A stretch of DNA of 33,466 nt, from NCBI GenBank assembly GCA_944391005.1, contig CALXSB010000032.1:1-33466 (forward strand), given 5' to 3'. Below are positions 1 to 6,806 of the stretch, in pieces (the first letter of the stretch is position 1; every line of letters starts with the position of its first letter). This stretch comes from an uncultured Rickettsiales bacterium. Lineage in GTDB: Bacteria; Pseudomonadota; Alphaproteobacteria; Rickettsiales; UBA1997. Position numbers and translations under genes: made by a program. The notes below the pieces were generated by a model that saw only the letters and a program-made list of their open reading frames with translations, ran no database searches and was not told where the DNA came from.

Positions 1-2
1 GA

Positions 3-119
3 AGTAATTTAAGCAAATTAAACAGAGACACACAAAGATTTCCAAAGAGTAAAAAAGCTCTTGAAGATAGTATTTGGTTGTTGGCTAATAGGGAGTTTGT
101 GGTAGGTATCATTTTTTGA
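3..119 (+). other. Possible 3' end of an upstream gene (38 open codons)
   Basis: From the left edge one plus-strand frame stays open for 38 codons and ends in TGA at 117-119. The peptide is of mixed composition with a hydrophobic end (VVGIIF), which is compatible with a real C-terminus. It has no recognisable motif and the start lies outside the window. The stop codon overlaps the TTGACA of the putative pccA promoter. In such AT-rich DNA an open frame of this length can arise by chance, so this is a weak call. Confidence 0.25.
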
Positions 120-143
120 CAGTCTCTTTGCTTTATATTAAAT
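116..143 (+). promoter_or_regulatory. Putative sigma70 promoter of pccA
   Basis: A perfect TTGACA at 116-121 is followed after 16 nt by TTAAAT at 138-143, which matches 4 of 6 bases of the -10 consensus. It lies about 55 nt before the pccA start. The -35 is convincing; the -10 is only fair. Confidence 0.45.
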
Positions 144-199
144 ATTGATTTTAAAAAAAATAATATTATAGTTTTCACTTAGTAATAAATGGTAGAGAT

Positions 200-2191
200 A
201 TGGTTGAAAAGATTTTAATTGCTAACAGAGGAGAACCCGCTTGTAGAATTATAAGGACGGAAAAAAAAATGGGTTTAAAAACTATAGCAGTATATTCAGA
301 AGCTGATATGAATTCATTACATGTGCAAATGGCGGATGAAGCTGTTTTATTAGGAGGTCCTCTATCATCTGAAAGTTATTTGGATATTAAAAAAATAGTT
401 AATGCTTGTAAAAAAACCGGTGCTAAATATGTTCATCCAGGCTGGGGATTTTTATCAGAAAATGCAAAATTTGCTCAAGCTTTAGAAAAAGAAGGCGTTA
501 TTTTTGTTGGACCATCAGTTGATTCAATAAAAATGATGGGTGATAAAATAAGGTCTAAAAAGCTTGCAAAAAGTGCTGGAGTTAGTATAGTTCCGGGTAA
601 TAATAGTGTATTAACAAGTATAAAAGAAGCGGCAGAAATTGCTAAAAAAATTGGTTATCCGGTTATGCTTAAAGCATCAGCTGGCGGTGGTGGTAAAGGT
701 ATTAGAGTTGTATATAAAAAAGAAGAATTGCCAATGGCTTTTGAAAGTGTAAAAAATGAAGCAAAAAATAGCTTTGGTGATGACAGAATTTTTATGGAAA
801 AATATATAGAAAATCCACGACATATAGAAATTCAAGTTATTGGAGATAAATTTGGAAATATAGTTTGTTTAGGTGAAAGAGAATGTTCAATTCAAAGAAA
901 TCATCAAAAGGTTATTGAAGAATCTCCAAGTCCATTTGTTGATGAAAGAACTAGAAAAAAAATGTATGCTCAGGCAGTAGCTCTATGTAAAAAAGTAGGC
1001 TATTACTCAGCTGGAACAATTGAATTCATGATGGATAAGAACAAAGATTTTTATTTTCTTGAAATGAATACAAGACTTCAGGTTGAACATGGAATCACAG
1101 AACTTGTCACGGGAGTTGATCTTGTTGAGTTAATGATTAAAGTTGCTATGGATGAAAAACTTCCGTTTAAACAAAAAGATATAAAATTAAACGGATGGGC
1201 AATAGAAGCTAGAATTAACGCAGAAGATCCAACAAGAGGATTCTTGCCATCATCTGGAAGAATTAGTAAATATATAGAACCAGAAAGAAGCGAATTTTTG
1301 AGAATTGATAGCGGAGTTTATGAGGGCTATACAATTAGCATGTTCTATGATAGTATGATCGCTAAATTAATAGCCTATGGAAAAGACAGAAATGAAGCAA
1401 TTCAAAGAATGAGAGAAGCTTTAGGAAGCTTTTATATTGATGGTATATCTCATAATATGTCATTTCTTGAGGCAATTATGTATAATGATAGATTTAAAAA
1501 AGGAGATATATCTACAAGCTTCATAAAAGAAGAATTTTCAAAAGGCTTTTCCGGATTAACTATCAGCAACAATGATGAAGGCGTTTTAATAGGTGCGGCT
1601 GTTTACATGTATATAATGAATGCAATGAGATTACTTAATATAAGCGGCCAAGTTAATTCAAAAAGAGAGCTTGAGGATAAATGGGTTGCTGATTTAAATG
1701 GAAATAAATATTTGTGTAATGTTGCAAAAACAGCAAAAGGTTTAAGTGTTGAATATGGAAGCGGTTTCTCATTGGTAGAAACAAGTTGGCAATTTGGAGA
1801 CAGTATTTTTAGAGGAGAAATCAATGGAAGACCAATAAATGTTAGAATCATTAAAAATGATGGAGTTGGCGGATTCAAACTTCAATTTATGGGATCCGAT
1901 GTTGATATTTCTATAAGAAGCACTAGAGTTTCTGAACTTGAAAAATATATGCCAATTCAGCAGACCGAGAAAAAAATGACAAAATTAAAAGCTCCAATTA
2001 CTGGAAAAATTGTTAAATTTTTAGTTCAAGAAGGACAAGAAATAAAAGCTGGAAGCGAACTTGTTATAATAGAAGCTATGAAGATGGAAAATATCATTAG
2101 AGCTGATCAAGATGTAAAAATCAAAAAGATAAATTTTACAGATGGTTCGTTAATTGGAGTTGGAGAAGTTTTGATAGAATTTGAAGAATAG
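200..2191 (+). CDS. pccA: Acetyl/propionyl-CoA carboxylase alpha subunit (biotin carboxylase + biotin carrier)
   Basis: This 663-residue protein has the full architecture of PccA-type acyl-CoA carboxylase alpha subunits. The biotin carboxylase domain covers about residues 1-450, with the N-terminal IANRGE motif, the ATP-grasp glycine loop KASAGGGGKG, RNHQKVIEE and EMNTRLQVEH. A BT-like linker (about 455-590) and a biotinyl carrier domain (about 590-663) follow. The biotin attachment motif EAMKMEN places the biotinyl-lysine at K628, 35 residues from the end, as usual. It carboxylates biotin with ATP and bicarbonate; a separate beta subunit transfers the carboxyl to propionyl- or acetyl-CoA. 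That beta gene is not in this window. Small oddities are RGEPA for the usual RGEIA and EHGITE for EHPVTE. The start is the ATG after a weak purine stretch (GGTAGAG). Propionyl- versus acetyl-CoA preference is inferred from length and layout only. Confidence 0.93.
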   Translation: MVEKILIANRGEPACRIIRTEKKMGLKTIAVYSEADMNSLHVQMADEAVLLGGPLSSESYLDIKKIVNACKKTGAKYVHPGWGFLSENAKFAQALEKEGVIFVGPSVDSIKMMGDKIRSKKLAKSAGVSIVPGNNSVLTSIKEAAEIAKKIGYPVMLKASAGGGGKGIRVVYKKEELPMAFESVKNEAKNSFGDDRIFMEKYIENPRHIEIQVIGDKFGNIVCLGERECSIQRNHQKVIEESPSPFVDERTRKKMYAQAVALCKKVGYYSAGTIEFMMDKNKDFYFLEMNTRLQVEHGITELVTGVDLVELMIKVAMDEKLPFKQKDIKLNGWAIEARINAEDPTRGFLPSSGRISKYIEPERSEFLRIDSGVYEGYTISMFYDSMIAKLIAYGKDRNEAIQRMREALGSFYIDGISHNMSFLEAIMYNDRFKKGDISTSFIKEEFSKGFSGLTISNNDEGVLIGAAVYMYIMNAMRLLNISGQVNSKRELEDKWVADLNGNKYLCNVAKTAKGLSVEYGSGFSLVETSWQFGDSIFRGEINGRPINVRIIKNDGVGGFKLQFMGSDVDISIRSTRVSELEKYMPIQQTEKKMTKLKAPITGKIVKFLVQEGQEIKAGSELVIIEAMKMENIIRADQDVKIKKINFTDGSLIGVGEVLIEFEE

Positions 2192-2202
2192 CTCAACTAT
2201 AA

Positions 2203-2228
2203 AACGGCCCGTAAAAATACGGGCTGTT
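2203..2228. terminator. Hairpin terminator between pccA and the convergent kinase-like gene
   Basis: An 11-bp stem (one G-U pair) with a GC-rich core CGGCCCG/CGGGCTG and an AAAA loop lies 11 nt after the pccA stop. It is the most GC-rich spot in the neighbourhood. The following T-tract is poor (ATTATTATATTA), but the position between two convergent stops supports termination in one or both directions. Confidence 0.7.
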
Positions 2229-2265
2229 ATTATATTATTTTATAGAATGTTTAACAAAATAAATA

Positions 2266-3303
2266 CTATATTTCTACAATCATATCAAAATCTTTTTGAC
2301 CATTACAGCATTTATTTTTAATATATTCTTGAAATGAACTAGAATTTTCTTTTTCAACATCTTTATATATATCAACATCTTGAGAATTATTATCTGTGGA
2401 ATTTATTATAAAACTACCAGAATATGTATTATTTAATAATTTACTTAATGGTTTTGTTATGTGTGCTTCAGAATAATCTTTTTTATAATCTTCTGTATTA
2501 ATATTTGTATTAGCTTTATTTCTAGTTTTTAATACATACTCATATCTATTGATAAATTCTTCTTCTATTTTAGTAAAATCTACTAAAATATTTTTAAAAT
2601 ATTTATTGCCAGCATTATTGATGATTTCACTTATTTTTGCTCTATTAAGATTAAAAAACTTTTCTTCAATGGTTTGTTTATCATTTTTATTGATTGATAA
2701 ATTAGTATTAGAACCAAATTCAGGTATTTCACATAATAGTTCAATTATACCTTTTGTATTATGGAGATCAAAAGATTTCGCAACACTATAATTTTCTTCT
2801 CCCATTTTACCAAATACATCAAGAGGTTTAAATCTTGAATTATTACTATTATCTATTGGATCAAAATCTATTAATACTAAGCCATTTTTTCCTTTTAATA
2901 TATTATCATTAGCAATATCACCTAACCCTAACAAATCCGCCGTATAAATTATTTTAGCTAATTCATCTTGTTCTCTTTTATCATTCGGAAGAATGCCAAG
3001 TTCTGCTATATATTCATTACCACATTCTTTTGACAAAACTTTTAATATATTTTCACTTTTATCATAATAGGTTAAAATTTCAGGTATATTAATATCCATA
3101 TATTTTAAAAATTCAAAAGTAATTAGAATTTTCAACAACTTATTTTTTTGAAAGTCATTTGACAGCCTGTATTCTTTTACAAAATAATTATTGTTTTCGT
3201 ATTGGTATTTTTTAACAGCAGGTTTATAATAGGTTGCTTCTTTAACAATCTCTGATTTACTTAAAAGTATATTATTAGATATATCTCCCATATAGCTCAA
3301 CAA
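2266..3303 (-). CDS. Orphan protein with a kinase-like fold (candidate protein/lipid kinase or effector)
   Basis: I do not recognise a named family for this 345-residue protein, but its first half carries the spaced residues of a protein/PI-kinase-like fold. K43 in YFVKEYR suits the ATP-binding strand-3 lysine. D129 and N134 in GDIANDNIL give the D-x4-N catalytic loop. D146 in LIDFD, 12 residues later, suits the metal-binding DFG-like aspartate. The wording G-D-x-x-N-D-N-I-L then I-D-F-D resembles PI3/4-kinase and actin-fragmin-kinase loops more than classical HRD kinases. The second half (about 190-345) is helical, charged and Asn-rich with no motif I know. There is no signal peptide or membrane helix. 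ATG at 3303 is used; an in-frame ATG at 3291 is an alternative. It sits alone, divergent from another orphan. A secreted effector acting in a host cell is possible but not shown. Confidence 0.6.
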   Translation of the reverse strand: MLSYMGDISNNILLSKSEIVKEATYYKPAVKKYQYENNNYFVKEYRLSNDFQKNKLLKILITFEFLKYMDINIPEILTYYDKSENILKVLSKECGNEYIAELGILPNDKREQDELAKIIYTADLLGLGDIANDNILKGKNGLVLIDFDPIDNSNNSRFKPLDVFGKMGEENYSVAKSFDLHNTKGIIELLCEIPEFGSNTNLSINKNDKQTIEEKFFNLNRAKISEIINNAGNKYFKNILVDFTKIEEEFINRYEYVLKTRNKANTNINTEDYKKDYSEAHITKPLSKLLNNTYSGSFIINSTDNNSQDVDIYKDVEKENSSSFQEYIKNKCCNGQKDFDMIVEI

Positions 3304-3382
3304 TTTTATTGAGGTGGCTATATTATATAAATAATTTTTCTATATTTCAAGTTTTTTTAAAAAATTATTAAAAATTATAAAT

Positions 3383-3411
3383 TTGACTTATTACTAATTT
3401 TATGTTATAAT
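3383..3411 (+). promoter_or_regulatory. Near-consensus sigma70 promoter of the 140-residue orphan
   Basis: TTGACT (3383-3388), a 17-nt spacer and a perfect TATAAT (3406-3411) make this one of the best promoters in the window. Initiation would fall near 3418, leaving about 20 nt before the ATG at 3440. Confidence 0.75.
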
Positions 3412-3439
3412 AGGATATATTAATAAAATTAATATATAT

Positions 3440-3862
3440 ATGGAAGAAAGAAAAACTATTAGGACTGAAAATAAATTTTTTCAAACTAGATCGTTAGAAA
3501 AGCAGGCACGGGAAGCAAATAGTCATGATACATCTATATATTCATATTCTAAATCATCATTTCTTGCTGAAGAAAGCGATGATGACTACAATCTAGAAAT
3601 GGATTTGCAAAAAATTATGAACGAAAGTAAAAATAAAAATATAGAAAATTATCCAAAAGCATTAAAAGCTTTAGCAAATAAGGTATATAATATTAAACAA
3701 AAAAATATTAGTAAAGATACAACAAATAAAAAATCTTGTTCAAACTGGATTAACAAAAAAACTGGCAAACCTTGTATTAAAAATATACCTCTTGAACGTC
3801 ATTTAGTTAATCAAAATAATAATACAACACAGAGTAATAAAATACTCACAACATTCATATAA
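3440..3862 (+). CDS. Hypothetical hydrophilic protein
   Basis: This is a 140-residue protein I do not recognise. It has no signal peptide, membrane helix or catalytic motif. The N-terminal third is Ser/Tyr-rich and followed by an acidic patch (EESDDDYNLEMD, about residues 47-58). The middle (about 58-90) is likely helical. The C-terminal part is Lys/Asn-rich with two cysteines in S-C-S-N-W and K-P-C-I-K. The start is fixed by the strong promoter about 20 nt upstream, though no clear Shine-Dalgarno precedes it. It is divergent from the kinase-like gene, with 136 nt between them, so the two may be co-acquired or co-regulated. No terminator with a clear stem follows before the tRNA promoter. Confidence 0.6.
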   Translation: MEERKTIRTENKFFQTRSLEKQAREANSHDTSIYSYSKSSFLAEESDDDYNLEMDLQKIMNESKNKNIENYPKALKALANKVYNIKQKNISKDTTNKKSCSNWINKKTGKPCIKNIPLERHLVNQNNNTTQSNKILTTFI

Positions 3863-3899
3863 TAATACTTATTTTTTCAAGCATTTTTTAAAAATAATC

Positions 3900-3928
3900 T
3901 TGACTAAATAAAAATAATATCATATTAT
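3900..3928 (+). promoter_or_regulatory. Promoter of the tRNA-His/tRNA-Leu pair
   Basis: TTGACT (3900-3905), a 17-nt spacer and TATTAT (3923-3928, 5 of 6 consensus bases) lie immediately upstream of the tRNA-His gene. The -35 sequence matches those before tRNA-Thr and tRNA-Gln in this window. Confidence 0.7.
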
Positions 3929-3941
3929 ATAACATGATGAC

Positions 3942-4019
3942 GGTATGAGTAGCTCAGTTGGTTAGAGTAGCGGATTGTGATCCCGTTGGTCGTGAGTTCG
4001 AATCTCATCTCATACCCCA
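3942..4019 (+). tRNA. tRNA-His (anticodon GTG), with encoded G-1, C73 and CCA
   Basis: The acceptor stem GTATGAG/CTCATAC, D arm, anticodon loop TTGTGAT (anticodon GTG), T arm GTGAG-TTCGAAT-CTCAT and encoded CCA are all present. An extra G at -1 (3942) faces C73 (4016), the standard histidine identity pair. The last pair of the anticodon stem is an A-C mismatch. Carrying G-1:C73 matters for lineage, because many alphaproteobacteria have lost it. Confidence 0.93.
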
Positions 4020-4028
4020 TCGCTCAAT

Positions 4029-4112
4029 GCCTCCGTGGTGGAATGGTAGACACGATAGACTCAAAATCTATTGTCGCGAGACGTGTCAGTTCGAGTCTGA
4101 CCGGAGGTACCA
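4029..4112 (+). tRNA. tRNA-Leu (anticodon CAA)
   Basis: It starts 9 nt after tRNA-His and is probably co-transcribed. The acceptor stem is GCCTCCG/CGGAGGT (first pair G-U). The anticodon stem ATAGA/TCTAT encloses CTCAAAA, giving anticodon CAA for UUG codons. A long variable arm typical of class II tRNAs, a T arm GTCAG-TTCGAGT-CTGAC, discriminator A and encoded CCA follow. Confidence 0.93.
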
Positions 4113-4189
4113 TTTAAACTTCAAAAATAAGTCTTCCATAGATTATTATTTAATATATAAGTGTTTATATATAAAATATAATAAATACA

Positions 4190-4525
4190 ATGAAGGATAA
4201 AAATATATCAATTACTGATTTAACAAGAATAAGAAAGTTAATATTAACTGTTATTAAAATTTTAGAAGATAATATAAATGATTTTTCAAAAGATAATATA
4301 ATTTCAGATAAAAATAAAGCAATTATTGATTTTCTATTTGGCAATAAAAGAGATATTGTTTCAATAATAACCAGCCTAACAAATGCACTTGTAAAGGTTA
4401 TTCCATTAGAGGAAAAAGTTTCAAACGCTCAAATACAAGATGAAGAAAAATTAAGCGATGATGATATTGAAATTCTTAAAAGATATATAGATAAATGTAA
4501 TTTTGTGTTTAATAAGAAAAATTAG
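4190..4525 (+). CDS. Hypothetical small helical protein
   Basis: This is a 111-residue protein I do not recognise. It is predicted by eye to be mostly alpha-helical: an amphipathic stretch RIRKLILTVIKILEDNI (about 13-29), a second helix around DIVSIITSLTNALVKVI (about 55-71), and an acidic C-terminal helix. There is no signal peptide, strong membrane helix or metal motif. It begins 77 nt after tRNA-Leu with no evident Shine-Dalgarno and could be read through from the tRNA promoter. Its last codons lie inside a long inverted repeat that ends the transcript. Coding is supported by length and by a sensible heptad-like hydrophobic pattern rather than by homology. Confidence 0.55.
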   Translation: MKDKNISITDLTRIRKLILTVIKILEDNINDFSKDNIISDKNKAIIDFLFGNKRDIVSIITSLTNALVKVIPLEEKVSNAQIQDEEKLSDDDIEILKRYIDKCNFVFNKKN

Positions 4526-4539
4526 TTATTAAACACAAA
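4502..4539. terminator. Perfect 14-bp bidirectional terminator overlapping a stop codon
   Basis: Left arm 4502-4515 and right arm 4526-4539 are perfectly complementary, with a 10-nt loop containing the TAG stop (4523-4525) of the small helical protein. It also lies just past the end of the convergent guaD gene, so it can serve both strands. Confidence 0.7.
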
Positions 4540-4550
4540 TAAACTATAAA

Positions 4551-5021
4551 CTAATATTCTATCCTATCTTCCTTTTCTTTCCATTTTTCAAAAGCTTTTA
4601 TAGCTTCTTCTCTATCTATTTGTTCCATTGGTATAGATCTTTCATCCATTGGTAATGGAATTTCTTTATAAATAAAATCATCATCAAAGTTTATATCAGC
4701 AGCATCTTTTCTAGTGTTTCCATAATATATTTTTTTAATACCAGCCCAATAGGCAGCAGATAAGCACATAGGACATGGTTCACAAGATGTATACAATTCA
4801 CATCCCGTTAAATCAAATGTGCCCAATTTTTTACAAGCTTCTCTTATAACACTAACTTCAGCATGTGCAGTGGGATCGTTAGTGCTTGTAACCTTATTCC
4901 AACCTCTAGCAATTATTTCTCCATCTTTAACAATAACGGCACCAAATGGACCGCCGGCATTACTGTCCATACCTTCAATAGAGCACTTAATTGCCTCTTG
5001 CATAAATTTTTTCTTATCCAT
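4551..5021 (-). CDS. guaD: Guanine deaminase
   Basis: The protein hydrolyses guanine to xanthine and ammonia. It is 156 residues long, exactly the length of Bacillus-type GuaD, and belongs to the cytidine-deaminase zinc fold. Zinc ligands are H53 (with proton-shuttling E55 in HAE), C83 and C86 in PCPMC. GPFGAVIV lies near residues 24-31 and the sequence NDPTAHAEV matches GuaD closely. D114 and the final residue Y156 correspond to positions that distinguish guanine deaminase from the tRNA adenosine deaminase TadA; in the known enzyme the C-terminal Tyr reaches into the partner subunit of a domain-swapped dimer. TadA is therefore the less likely identity. It is monocistronic on the minus strand, convergent with the small helical gene, and no purine transporter is beside it. 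It suggests use of salvaged guanine for purine balance or nitrogen. Confidence 0.88.
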   Translation of the reverse strand: MDKKKFMQEAIKCSIEGMDSNAGGPFGAVIVKDGEIIARGWNKVTSTNDPTAHAEVSVIREACKKLGTFDLTGCELYTSCEPCPMCLSAAYWAGIKKIYYGNTRKDAADINFDDDFIYKEIPLPMDERSIPMEQIDREEAIKAFEKWKEKEDRIEY

Positions 5022-5154
5022 AAATATAAAAAATTATTAAACCCAAAAAATTCTATCTTTTTATTTTTTTAAAATCAATAAATCTTTATTACATATTTAT
5101 AGTCGTTTAACAAAAAAATATAATCTTATATACGTTAAGCAAAAAAACTAACTA

Positions 5155-6777
5155 TTATTTGATGCAACTTTTAAACATATCTAAATTTTCTTCATAATAC
5201 ATTGATTTTATACCAAATAATCCAAGCATTGAATGAAATATATTATCTTGCGAAAAATTTTCATTAGACTTTTTCTTCAGACAATTCAAATCAAGATTAA
5301 ATTCTTTTGCAAAACCATCAGAAAACCACATAAAAAAAGCTGGATTTTTTTGATCTATAGGTGCTATTTCAAATGGTGCACTGTGCATGAATATACCGTT
5401 TTCACCTAAAGACTGTCCATGATCAGACATAAAAATAAAGGCTACATTATACTTATCTTCATAACTTTTTAATGTATCAATAATTTCTTTTATTAAATAA
5501 CTTGTATAATAAATTGTATTATCATAGGCGTTAACTATTTCTTCAACAGTGCAATTTTGCAATTCATCATTACACGCAGGTTTAAATTTTTCAAACTCTT
5601 TTGGATATCTATTAAAATATAAAGGCCCATGGCTTCCTCTTCCATGTAAAAATATTAAATTATTCTCTTCTTCAAGCTGGTCAATATCACTATCTAATAC
5701 TTTTAATAATAAATCATCGTATATATTTGTTCCAAAACTTTTAACTAAAGAATTTTTAATTCTTTTACAAACATTTTTACATTTTCCATTATTACTTTTC
5801 CAATATATATCAAAGCCAACCTTATCAAAAATATCTATCAATGATTCATATTTAAAACTCTGAGAATAATCAAATTTTTCTCTTGGCAAATGCGAAAAAG
5901 TGCATGTTAAACTGGCCGCAGTAAAAGTTGCACATGATTCAAAATTTTTAAAGCTGATTATTTCACCTTTATAATCATTTAAAAATTCGTTTGTTGGTCT
6001 TTCATATCCATTCAACGAAAAATTTTTAGCTCTAGCAGATTCTCCAATCATAAAGACTAAAAGATTTTTCTTTTCACTTTTATTAATTCTTGTTAAAGTT
6101 GCATCATCGCTTATTCTTATCAAGTTTCTTGCAGTCCAATATATGTCAACTTTAAAAGCTATAAATTCAAATATTGAACCAATATAATTTATTGGAATTA
6201 TATAGCTGGTTATTCTCTGATTATCCTTTAAAAAAGTTTTACTTTTTTTAAACAAATAACAAGGAGATATCAATAATAATATAGCTATAACAAAACTACA
6301 AATAGCAAAAATTTTCTTTCTTTTATAATTGTTAAAATCAATTTCAATATTCCTTGATAAGAAATATATAGGCATACAACCAAAGAAAAAAGTGAATATA
6401 AATGGATTTATACTAAAAAATTCAGATGCTTCATTATAGTTAGTTTCTGCAACATTAATTAACATATTAACATCAAATGCTATTCCATAACTCAACATAT
6501 AGTAATACACTATAGCATTTAAAATTAATATTGTTCCTATAATATATTTAAAACCCTTTTTAAAAGTTATTAAGGAATAAAATAAACAAAGCACAAAATA
6601 TGTAAATATTGCTATTGGAAACAATAGCAATATACTATTGTAGGTTAAATAATATTTTTTAAAAAGTGGATATGAATATAGTATTAAGCTAAAAGCAGAA
6701 AAATAAAATATAAATTGCATAAAAGACAATTTAATTCTTTTATTTAATATCCCATGCATAAGATCAAAAAGTTTCAT
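5155..6777 (-). CDS. eptA: Phosphoethanolamine transferase, EptA family (lipid A modification)
   Basis: This 540-residue inner-membrane protein has about five N-terminal membrane helices (residues roughly 20-40, 50-70, 78-96, 122-140 and 156-174) and a periplasmic sulfatase-fold domain from about residue 235. Metal and catalytic residues are visible: E246 in IGES, the nucleophile Thr (T286, in the block CATFTAAS), H383 in GSHGP, D452-H453 in MSDHGQSLGE, and H465. The family moves phosphoethanolamine from phosphatidylethanolamine to lipid A or another glycan, lowering negative charge and raising resistance to cationic peptides. The normal CGTxTAVS motif reads CATFTAAS here. The acceptor (lipid A or otherwise) cannot be read from sequence. 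The gene starts 29 nt after rnj on the same strand, behind a good GGAG Shine-Dalgarno, so the two probably form an operon. Confidence 0.88.
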   Translation of the reverse strand: MKLFDLMHGILNKRIKLSFMQFIFYFSAFSLILYSYPLFKKYYLTYNSILLLFPIAIFTYFVLCLFYSLITFKKGFKYIIGTILILNAIVYYYMLSYGIAFDVNMLINVAETNYNEASEFFSINPFIFTFFFGCMPIYFLSRNIEIDFNNYKRKKIFAICSFVIAILLLISPCYLFKKSKTFLKDNQRITSYIIPINYIGSIFEFIAFKVDIYWTARNLIRISDDATLTRINKSEKKNLLVFMIGESARAKNFSLNGYERPTNEFLNDYKGEIISFKNFESCATFTAASLTCTFSHLPREKFDYSQSFKYESLIDIFDKVGFDIYWKSNNGKCKNVCKRIKNSLVKSFGTNIYDDLLLKVLDSDIDQLEEENNLIFLHGRGSHGPLYFNRYPKEFEKFKPACNDELQNCTVEEIVNAYDNTIYYTSYLIKEIIDTLKSYEDKYNVAFIFMSDHGQSLGENGIFMHSAPFEIAPIDQKNPAFFMWFSDGFAKEFNLDLNCLKKKSNENFSQDNIFHSMLGLFGIKSMYYEENLDMFKSCIK

Positions 6778-6806
6778 TTTTTCTCCAAAGTTATTAATAT
6801 CACATT

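Noticed and set aside
3942..4112. Prophage or integrative element attached at the tRNA pair
   Set aside because: No integrase, recombinase, transposase or direct repeat of a tRNA 3' end was found in the neighbouring sequence.
3958..4200. 80-residue plus-strand reading frame
   Set aside because: It runs through tRNA-His and tRNA-Leu and is a by-product of those genes.
4551..5021. tRNA adenosine deaminase (TadA) as identity
   Set aside because: Zinc motif fits both, but length 156, D114 and the terminal Y156 and the NDPTAHAEV wording match Bacillus-type guanine deaminase better.
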